In this document: positions 15,612 through 20,089 of the stretch, in pieces
Layout of the letters: every line of letters starts with the position of its first letter
Position numbering within the stretch: position 1 is the stretch's first letter
From: Candidatus Caccousia avistercoris
GTDB lineage: Bacteria > Bacillota > Clostridia > Oscillospirales > Acutalibacteraceae
Reading direction: 5' to 3'
NCBI GenBank assembly: GCA_018715025.1
Contig: DVMK01000162.1
Span: forward strand, 1 to 20,089
Length of the DNA: 20,089 bases
Translations under genes and position numbers: made by a program
The notes under the pieces: generated by a model
Seen by the model: the letters and a program-made list of their open reading frames with translations, nothing else
Databases searched by the model: none
Told to the model about the DNA's origin: nothing

Positions 15612-16031
15612 ATGGGACTTTTGGAAGATGTAGCGGTGAACGCCAAATCTGCCGTGACGGTAGTGGGGAAAACCGCGGGAAAATTAGTAGATATTTCCAA
15701 GCTCCGCATCAGTGCGGCGCAGCTGAACAGTGAGATCTCCAAGAGGTATGAATCTCTGGGCCGGATGGTGTACGACGCCCAAAAAACTGGCAACGACGCC
15801 GCAGACCTGGTGAAGGAGTGCGTGGGCGCTATTGACGACCTGTACGAGCAGCTGGATGCGGTGAACGAGCAGATCTCTGCCATACGCAACCGCACCATCT
15901 GCAAAAACTGCGGCGAGGAAAATCCCCAGACCGCCATTTACTGCAGCAAATGCGGCAAAAAGCTGGAGGAATTTCCCGAGGAAGAAACGCCCTCCGCTGA
16001 GGACGGCGGAGACCATACGGAACAGAAATAA
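15612..16031 (+). CDS. Small coiled-coil protein with C-terminal zinc ribbon
   Basis: I do not recognise a named gene. The 139-residue protein starts with MGLLEDVAVNAKSAVTVVGKTAGKL and continues with a charged helical stretch (about residues 35-95), likely a coiled coil. It ends with a zinc ribbon of two CxxC pairs (ICKNCGEENP, then IYCSKCGKK) and an acidic tail. Such proteins are common in Firmicutes and are usually annotated only as zinc-ribbon domain proteins. There is no signal peptide or membrane helix, so it is probably cytoplasmic. ATG 15612 follows AAAAGGAG (15593-15600) with an 11-nt gap, slightly long. It has its own promoter and terminator and sits just before rarA. Confidence 0.82.
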   Translation: MGLLEDVAVNAKSAVTVVGKTAGKLVDISKLRISAAQLNSEISKRYESLGRMVYDAQKTGNDAADLVKECVGAIDDLYEQLDAVNEQISAIRNRTICKNCGEENPQTAIYCSKCGKKLEEFPEEETPSAEDGGDHTEQK

Positions 16032-16051
16032 GCTGGGAAGCAGAGGGTTCA

Positions 16052-16086
16052 CAGGCCGCCGGCGCACAGCCGCCGGCCTGTTTTTT
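16052..16086 (+). terminator. Intrinsic terminator after the zinc-ribbon gene
   Basis: CAGGCCG (16052-16058) and CGGC (16060-16063) pair with GCCG and CGGCCTG around a single C-C mismatch and a GCACA loop. TTTTTT (16081-16086) follows, 20 bases after the stop codon. It separates this gene from rarA unless polymerase reads through. Confidence 0.9.
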
Positions 16087-16100
16087 GCCCCTGCGCCCTT

Positions 16101-16126
16101 CGCCGGGGCGGGGACGCGCCCCGGCG
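16101..16126 (+). repeat. Perfect 10-bp hairpin in front of rarA
   Basis: CGCCGGGGCG (16101-16110) pairs with CGCCCCGGCG (16117-16126) around the loop GGGACG. It sits between the zinc-ribbon terminator and the rarA ribosome binding site and is not followed by a T run. It is not a terminator in this direction. It may protect or restrain rarA mRNA. Confidence 0.7.
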
Positions 16127-16151
16127 GAAAACAGGAAAGGGGGAGGGAGCC

Positions 16152-17426
16152 ATGGGTTCCCCTTTGGCGGATCGGATCCGCCCGCAGTCGCTGGACGACA
16201 TTGTAGGGCAGCGCCACCTTCTGGCGCCGGGGAAGGCGCTGCGGCGCATCATTGAATCCGGGGAAATTCCCAATATGGTATTTTACGGCCCGCCTGGGGT
16301 TGGAAAAACCACCCTGGCGGCCCTCATTGCCAGGCAGACGAAACGAAAGCTTTGCAAGCTGAACGGCACCACCGCCTCCACCGCCGACATCCGCGAGGTT
16401 GTGGCCAAGCTGGACACCCTGGACGCGGTGAACGGCGTGCTGCTGTACCTGGACGAAATCCAGTATTTCAATAAAAAGCAGCAGCAGACCCTGCTGGAAT
16501 TTCTGGAAAACGGAAGCATCACCCTCATTGCCTCTACCACAGAAAATCCGTACTTTTATGTGTATAACGCCATTCTGAGCCGTTCCACGGTGTTTGAATT
16601 CCGCCCGGTAGAGCCGGAGGAGGTGCTGCGGGCGGTGCGCAGGGCGTTCGCCCTTCTGCAGGAGGAGGCCGGCGAGCCTCTGGAGCTGGAGGAGGGGGTG
16701 GAGGAGCGGATTGCCTCCGCCTGCGGCGGGGACGTTCGCAAGGCCATGAACGCGGTGGAGCTGTGCCTGCTGGCCAGCGAGGTGACGGCGGAGGGGGTGC
16801 GCCGGGTTACCCTGGAAAACGCCGGGGACCTGACCCAGCGCAGCGCCATGCGCTACGACAAGGACGGGGACGAGCACTACGACCTGATTTCCGCCTTTCA
16901 AAAATCCATGCGGGGCTCTGACCCGGACGCCGCCGTGTATTATTTGGCCCGGCTTCTCTCTGCCGGGGACCTGCCCTCGGTGTGCCGCCGCCTGATGGTG
17001 TGTGCCTGCGAGGACGTGGGCCTGGCCTACCCGCAGATTATCCCCATTGTGAAGGCGGCGGTGGACGCGGCCATGCAGGTGGGCCTGCCCGAGGCCAGCC
17101 TTCCCCTGGCAGACGCCGTGGTGCTGGTGGCCATCAGCCCCAAGTCCAACTCCGCCCACAACGCGGTCATGAAGGCCATGGAGGACGTGAAGGCCGGAAA
17201 GGTGGGGCGCATCCCGCGCTGCCTGCAGAATAAGCATTACGACGGGGCCGACAATCCTCATAAGGGCCAGTTCTATAAATATCCCCACGACTTCCCCAAC
17301 AGCTGGGTAGAGCAGCAGTACCTGCCAGACCTGGTGCAGGGCGCCCGCTATTACCAGTGGGGGCAAAACAAGACGGAACAGGGCTTCCGGGCCTATTGGG
17401 AGAGAATCAAGGGGAAAAATTTGTGA
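16152..17426 (+). CDS. rarA: RarA (MgsA), replication-associated recombination AAA+ ATPase
   Basis: This 424-residue AAA+ protein acts at stalled replication forks. Visible are PLADRIRPQSLDDIVGQRHLL at the N-terminus, Walker A GPPGVGKT (46-53), Walker B LYLDEIQ (Asp101-Glu102), and the sensor-1 stretch LIASTTENPYFYVYNAILSR. Family features that follow are ALRRAFALL-like helices, SCGGDVRKAMNAVE-like sensor-2 text (here ACGGDVRKAMNAVE) and the C-terminal tetramerisation region with PKSNSAHNAVMKAM and NPHKGQFYKYPHDFPNSWVEQQYLP. ATG 16152 has GGAGGGAG immediately upstream. No promoter was recognised between the preceding terminator and this gene, so expression may rely on read-through from 15504. 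Confidence 0.96.
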   Translation: MGSPLADRIRPQSLDDIVGQRHLLAPGKALRRIIESGEIPNMVFYGPPGVGKTTLAALIARQTKRKLCKLNGTTASTADIREVVAKLDTLDAVNGVLLYLDEIQYFNKKQQQTLLEFLENGSITLIASTTENPYFYVYNAILSRSTVFEFRPVEPEEVLRAVRRAFALLQEEAGEPLELEEGVEERIASACGGDVRKAMNAVELCLLASEVTAEGVRRVTLENAGDLTQRSAMRYDKDGDEHYDLISAFQKSMRGSDPDAAVYYLARLLSAGDLPSVCRRLMVCACEDVGLAYPQIIPIVKAAVDAAMQVGLPEASLPLADAVVLVAISPKSNSAHNAVMKAMEDVKAGKVGRIPRCLQNKHYDGADNPHKGQFYKYPHDFPNSWVEQQYLPDLVQGARYYQWGQNKTEQGFRAYWERIKGKNL

Positions 17427-17446
17427 ATATCTTCCGGATTTCTCTC

Positions 17447-17475
17447 TTGTAAGTTTTTCGCAAAAATGGTATGAT
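17447..17475 (+). promoter_or_regulatory. Sigma-A promoter of the flavin reductase-rubredoxin gene, extended -10
   Basis: TTGTAA (17447-17452), a 17-nt spacer and TATGAT (17470-17475), with TG at 17467-17468, begin 20 bases after the rarA stop. The predicted start is near 17482. The -10 box overlaps the GATAAT repeats described next. Confidence 0.8.
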
Positions 17476-17484
17476 AATGATAAT
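17473..17484 (+). promoter_or_regulatory. Tandem GATAAT hexamers over the promoter (possible Fur-family operator)
   Basis: GATAATGATAAT equals the first two hexamers of the classical Fur box. The third, inverted hexamer (CATTATC) is absent, as the sequence continues ATGCTG. It covers the -10 box and predicted start of a rubredoxin-type gene, where a metal- or peroxide-sensing repressor (Fur/PerR family) would make sense. AT-rich promoter DNA can give such a match by chance. Confidence 0.3.
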
Positions 17485-17542
17485 ATGCTGTGAATACCAG
17501 TGAGAGCAGCTGGGCAGATTTTTTTGATGGAGGTGCATCGGT

Positions 17543-18199
17543 TTGAAGGATGAGATGCTTTTTAATATATCCTACGGCATGTACGCCATTGGCGTAAAGG
17601 GGGAGGAAAAGCCCTCTGCCTGCATTGTGAATACGGTGTTCCAGGTGACAAACACCCCGAATACCCTGGCGGTCAGCATGAGCCGCAACAACTACAGCTA
17701 CGACTGCATTGCCAAAACCGGCCTGTTTACCGTTTCTGTCCTTTCTGAGGACACCCCCGGCACCATCATCGGCGCGCTGGGCTTTAACTCCGGCCGCGAC
17801 ACCGACAAGCTGGCCAATGTGCGCCACCGGGTGCTGGCCGAGGGCGTGCCGGTGATCAAGGAAAATACCTGCTGCTGGTTTTTGTGCAAGGTGATTACCA
17901 GCGTAGACACCCCCACCCATACGGTGTTCATCGGCGAGGTCATCGCCGGCAGCGACACCGCCAAGGGCAAGCCCATGACGTATGACTACTACCACAAGGT
18001 AATTAAGGGATCGGCTCCCAAGAACGCCCCCACCTACCAGGCGGCCCCGCCTGTGGAGGACGGCAGCGACGGCGAGGAGTGGGTCTGCACGGTTTGCGGC
18101 TATATTTACAACGATCCCGTTGTCTCTTTTGAAGAGCTTCCCGCAGATTGGGTGTGCCCCATCTGCAATATGCCGAAATCGGCCTTCAAGAGGAAATAA
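17543..18199 (+). CDS. Flavin reductase-rubredoxin fusion (high-molecular-weight rubredoxin type)
   Basis: Residues 1 to about 155 are a flavin-reductase-like FMN-binding domain (LFNISYGMYAIGVKGEEKPSACIVNT, TPNTLAVSMSRNNYSYDCIAKTGLFTVSVLSE). A linker follows, and residues 180-218 form a rubredoxin module with Cys182 and Cys185 (CTVCGY) and Cys205 and Cys208 (CPICN). Proteins of this build (Hrb of Moorella) pass electrons from NAD(P)H to flavodiiron proteins that remove oxygen or nitric oxide, protecting anaerobes. The cysteine pairs lie closer than in ordinary rubredoxin, and the second CPxC is followed by Asn rather than the usual Gly. The TTG start at 17543 has GGAGG (17529-17533). An in-frame ATG at 17555 is an alternative. 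No flavodiiron partner is adjacent. Confidence 0.9.
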   Translation: MKDEMLFNISYGMYAIGVKGEEKPSACIVNTVFQVTNTPNTLAVSMSRNNYSYDCIAKTGLFTVSVLSEDTPGTIIGALGFNSGRDTDKLANVRHRVLAEGVPVIKENTCCWFLCKVITSVDTPTHTVFIGEVIAGSDTAKGKPMTYDYYHKVIKGSAPKNAPTYQAAPPVEDGSDGEEWVCTVCGYIYNDPVVSFEELPADWVCPICNMPKSAFKRK

Positions 18200-18212
18200 A
18201 ATTGGATAGAGA

Positions 18213-18257
18213 AGCTCACTTCGGTGCGGATTTCCGCACCGGATGGGCTTTTTTTTT
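18213..18257 (+). terminator. Intrinsic terminator after the rubredoxin gene
   Basis: An 8-bp core (CGGTGCGG 18222-18229 with CCGCACCG) is extended outward by AGCTC pairing with GGGCT and followed by nine T residues (18249-18257). It lies 14 bases after the stop codon. Confidence 0.94.
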
Positions 18258-18305
18258 GAGTTTTTCCCTGCGGCTTTTCCCTTCTGCAGGCAAAGGCGGC
18301 GCGCC

Positions 18306-18367
18306 GGGCTGGGGAAAAGGGCGCTTCCGGTTTCTCCGCACCGGCCGGCGCTCCTTTTCCCCGGCCC
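18306..18367 (+). repeat. 62-nt long hairpin in the uraA leader
   Basis: GGGCTGGGGAAAAGG (18306-18320) pairs with CCTTTTCCCCGGCCC (18353-18367) over 15 bp with one T-G pair. GCGC (18321-18324) pairs with GCGC (18348-18351) past one bulged T, and CCGGT (18327-18331) pairs with ACCGG (18340-18344). The left arm can instead pair with CTTTTCCC at 18274-18281. The roughly 200-base gap 18258-18457 contains no gene and no convincing promoter. Its contents are this hairpin and the smaller one at 18396-18424. Confidence 0.8.
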
Positions 18368-18395
18368 TGTACGGCGCTTCTGCCTCTGAGGGTTT

Positions 18396-18427
18396 CAGGG
18401 TGGCCAGGTATGCCAGGCCCCCTGTTT
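18396..18427 (+). promoter_or_regulatory. Second leader hairpin with short T run before uraA (attenuator-like)
   Basis: CAGGG-T-GGCC (18396-18405) pairs with GGCC-CCCTG (18416-18424) with one bulged T and a 10-nt loop, followed by TTT. It ends 11 nt before the GGAGG at 18439-18443. It could act as a weak terminator or shape access to the uraA ribosome binding site. No PyrR-binding motif was recognised. Confidence 0.4.
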
Positions 18428-18457
18428 GCACAATAAACGGAGGAAAAGAGGAGAGTT

Positions 18458-19792
18458 ATGTCAAAGAAAATCATCCAAGTAAACGAACGCCCGCCCCTGA
18501 AGCTGGCCATCCCCCTGAGCATTCAGCACATGTTCGCCATGTTCGGCGCTTCTGTTCTGGTGCCCACCCTGTTCCACATTGACCCGGCCGTGGTGCTGCT
18601 CATGAACGGCCTGGGAACGCTGTTTTTCATTTTTATCACCAAGGGCAAGGCCCCCGCGTACCTGGGTTCCAGCTTTGCCTTCATTGCCCCGGCCCTTCTG
18701 GTCATGGCGCAGCACGGCTCGCCCTACGCCGACCCCACCTTCTCGAACCCTACGGCAGAGCAGATGGCCCAGCACATGGACGCCTTCGCCTACGCGCAGG
18801 GCGGCTTTGTGGTGGTAGGCCTGCTGGGCTGTGTGCTGGCGGCCATCATTTACAAGTTTGGTTCCCGCTGGATTGACGTGGTGCTGCCGCCCGCGGCCAT
18901 GGGCCCCATTGTGGCGCTCATCGGCCTGGAGCTGGCAGGCACCGCCGCCAGCACCGGCGGCATGCTGCCGGAGGCGGGCCAGTCGGTTGACCCCCGCGCC
19001 GCCGCGGTGTTCCTCGTCACCCTGGGCGTTGCGGTGTTCGGCTCCATCCTTTTCCGGAAGTTCCTCAGCGTAATTCCGGTGCTCATCGCCATTGTGACCG
19101 GCTATGTGCTGGCGGCCATTCTGAGCCTGGTGGATTTCACCGCCGTGAACAGCGCCAGCCTGTTCTCGCTGCCCCATTTCCAAATGGCCAAATTTGAGGT
19201 CAACTCCATTCTCACCATGATCCCGGTGCTGCTCATCATCGCTTCCGAGCACATCGGCCACCAGATTGTCACCAGCAAGATTGTGGGCCGCGACCTGCTG
19301 AAGGATCCCGGCCTGCACCGTTCCCTGCTGGGCGACAACATTTCCACCGCCGTTTCCGGCCTCATTGGCGCGGTGCCCACCACCACCTACGGCGAGAACA
19401 TCGGCGTTATGGCCATGACGAAGGTGTACAGCGTGTGGGTCATCGGCGGCGCGGCCGTTCTGTCGGTGGTGTGCGGCTTCATCGGCAAATTCTCCGCCCT
19501 GATCTCCTCCATCCCCGGCCCGGTCATCGGCGGCATCTCCTTCCTGCTCTACGGCATGATCGGCGTCTCCGGCCTGCGGATCCTGGTGGACTCCAAGGTG
19601 GACTTTGACCGCGCCCGCAACCAGGCCCTCACCGCTGTGGTGTTTGTCACCGGCCTTTCCGGCATTACGGTGAACATCGGCGACATTCAGCTGAAGGGCA
19701 TGGTGCTGGCCTGCATCGTGGGCATGATCATGGGCCTTTTGTTCTACATTTTCGACAAGCTCCGCATTTCCAACGATCTGGAGGAGGCGTAA
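18458..19792 (+). CDS. uraA: Uracil permease, NCS2 (UraA/PyrP) family
   Basis: This 444-residue membrane transporter imports uracil by proton symport. The N-terminus reads PPLKLAIPLSIQHMFAMFGASVLVP, the standard UraA opening. The two substrate/proton residues of the E. coli structure are matched by Glu264 in ASEHIGHQ and Glu313 in TTTYGENIGVMA. Most of the chain is hydrophobic and fits the family's 14-segment fold (for example VVVGLLGCVLAAIIY, IPVLIAIVTGYVLAAIL, MVLACIVGMIMGLLFYIF). ATG 18458 has GAGGAG (18448-18453) just upstream and GGAGG (18439-18443) farther off. It is flanked by terminators, so it is probably transcribed alone. The long structured leader suggests regulation after initiation. 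Confidence 0.95.
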   Translation: MSKKIIQVNERPPLKLAIPLSIQHMFAMFGASVLVPTLFHIDPAVVLLMNGLGTLFFIFITKGKAPAYLGSSFAFIAPALLVMAQHGSPYADPTFSNPTAEQMAQHMDAFAYAQGGFVVVGLLGCVLAAIIYKFGSRWIDVVLPPAAMGPIVALIGLELAGTAASTGGMLPEAGQSVDPRAAAVFLVTLGVAVFGSILFRKFLSVIPVLIAIVTGYVLAAILSLVDFTAVNSASLFSLPHFQMAKFEVNSILTMIPVLLIIASEHIGHQIVTSKIVGRDLLKDPGLHRSLLGDNISTAVSGLIGAVPTTTYGENIGVMAMTKVYSVWVIGGAAVLSVVCGFIGKFSALISSIPGPVIGGISFLLYGMIGVSGLRILVDSKVDFDRARNQALTAVVFVTGLSGITVNIGDIQLKGMVLACIVGMIMGLLFYIFDKLRISNDLEEA

Positions 19793-19808
19793 GCGTCCTT
19801 GATGCGGA

Positions 19809-19840
19809 CAGGCTGGTTGGCCTGCCGCAGCTTTCTGCGG
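19809..19840 (+). repeat. Two adjacent small hairpins after uraA
   Basis: CAGGC/GCCTG (19809-19813 with 19820-19824) is directly followed by CCGCAG/CTGCGG (19825-19830 with 19835-19840, loop CTTT). No T run follows. They probably shape the uraA mRNA 3' end ahead of the true terminator. Confidence 0.5.
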
Positions 19841-19879
19841 GTAGAAAACACACCGGAAAATTTCATATTTCTTTTGAAG

Positions 19880-19912
19880 CAGCAAATCTCTGACGGGATT
19901 TGCTGTTTTCTT
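19880..19912 (+). terminator. Intrinsic terminator after uraA
   Basis: CAGCAAATCTC (19880-19890) pairs with GGGATTTGCTG (19895-19905) over 11 bp with one T-G pair and a TGAC loop, followed by TTTTCTT. It lies about 90 bases after the uraA stop. Confidence 0.92.
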
Positions 19913-19969
19913 ATGGAAATAGCCCAGAGGGGACACCTTTTTTCAGCATAAATTTCCTGCCAGTTTTTC

Positions 19970-19998
19970 TTGAATTTGCCCCCTGCAAATGGTATAAT
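19970..19998 (+). promoter_or_regulatory. Sigma-A promoter of the gene at the right edge, extended -10
   Basis: TTGAAT (19970-19975), a 17-nt spacer and a perfect TATAAT (19993-19998), with TG at 19990-19991, predict a start near 20005. This makes it one of the strongest promoters in the window. The 290-base gap between uraA and the next gene otherwise holds only the uraA 3' hairpins, its terminator and the operator below. Confidence 0.9.
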
Positions 19999-20005
19999 AT
20001 TTCTA

Positions 20006-20023
20006 ATGTTAAAACTTTAACAA
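20006..20023 (+). promoter_or_regulatory. Rex-type redox operator
   Basis: The 18 bases match the clostridial Rex consensus TTGTTAANNNNTTAACAA at 13 of 14 defined positions (only the first base differs). The core is the inverted repeat GTTAAA-AC-TTTAAC. It begins at the predicted transcription start, so bound Rex would block the promoter. Rex responds to the NADH/NAD+ ratio and represses fermentation and redox genes in Clostridia. Confidence 0.65.
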
Positions 20024-20083
20024 AAAACTCTTGTTTTTGTCTCAAATGAGAAATAAGAGGAATTTTCTGTCGGGAGGAAAGAA

Positions 20084-20089
20084 ATGATG
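20084..20089 (+). CDS. Start of the next gene (only the first two codons in the window)
   Basis: GGGAGGAAAG at 20072-20081 is a strong ribosome binding site followed by ATG at 20084 and another ATG at 20087. Nothing of the product is visible. The Rex-type operator upstream hints at a fermentation or electron-transfer gene, but that is only inference. Confidence 0.6.

Noticed and set aside
18258..18457. PyrR-binding attenuator before uraA
   Set aside because: The leader is structured, but I could not find the conserved PyrR-binding loop sequence, so no PyrR assignment is made.
1..20089. Defence system, prophage, insertion sequence, CRISPR, tRNA or rRNA
   Set aside because: No transposase or integrase motifs, no regularly spaced repeats, no target-site duplications and no tRNA-like cloverleaf were seen. 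Gene content is housekeeping throughout, with even codon use.

Overview
The window is a compact, GC-rich (third-position G/C) chromosomal stretch with every recognisable gene on the + strand. Gene content points to an anaerobic, low-oxygen-adapted Clostridia member, probably a gut Oscillospirales/Ruminococcaceae-type organism. The supporting evidence is an archaeal-type IMP cyclohydrolase beside a separate AICAR transformylase, HemZ, a flavin reductase-rubredoxin protein, a clostridial-type nucleoside kinase, and sigma-A promoters with 17-nt spacers. This placement is inference from families and layout. No mobile elements, CRISPR, tRNA or rRNA were seen.

Region 1 (1-661) is the 3' part of an SPFH/band-7 membrane-scaffold protein gene. 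Region 2 (662-6487) is a purine operon: a promoter, a structured RNA leader with its own intrinsic terminator, then purE, purM, purN fused in frame to a PurO-type IMP cyclohydrolase, a stand-alone AICAR transformylase, and purD behind a strong intergenic hairpin. Together these give GAR synthesis and formylation, AIR synthesis and carboxylation, and the last two steps to IMP. purF, purL, purC, purB and purK are not in the window. Region 3 (6500-7878) is glyA with its own promoter and terminator, supplying the one-carbon units used by the two formyltransferases.

Region 4 (7931-15468) starts at a good promoter and runs recJ, rel (bifunctional ppGpp synthetase/hydrolase), a metallo-beta-lactamase-fold hydrolase, hemZ and a P-loop nucleoside kinase. 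The genes abut or overlap, so this is probably one transcript. The apt gene that often sits between recJ and rel is absent. Region 5 (15504-17426) is a small coiled-coil/zinc-ribbon protein with promoter and terminator, then rarA.

Region 6 (17447-18257) is a flavin reductase-rubredoxin gene with a promoter whose -10 overlaps tandem GATAAT repeats, and a strong terminator. Region 7 (18258-19912) is a uracil permease gene preceded by a roughly 200-nt leader that can form a 62-nt hairpin, with alternative pairings. Region 8 (19970-20089) is a new promoter followed by a near-perfect clostridial Rex operator and the first codons of the next gene, cut by the window edge.

Most of the window is ordinary housekeeping. 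The items most worth a second look are the purE leader RNA, the purN-IMP cyclohydrolase fusion with an internal ribosome binding site, the uraA leader, and the Rex-like operator at the right edge.
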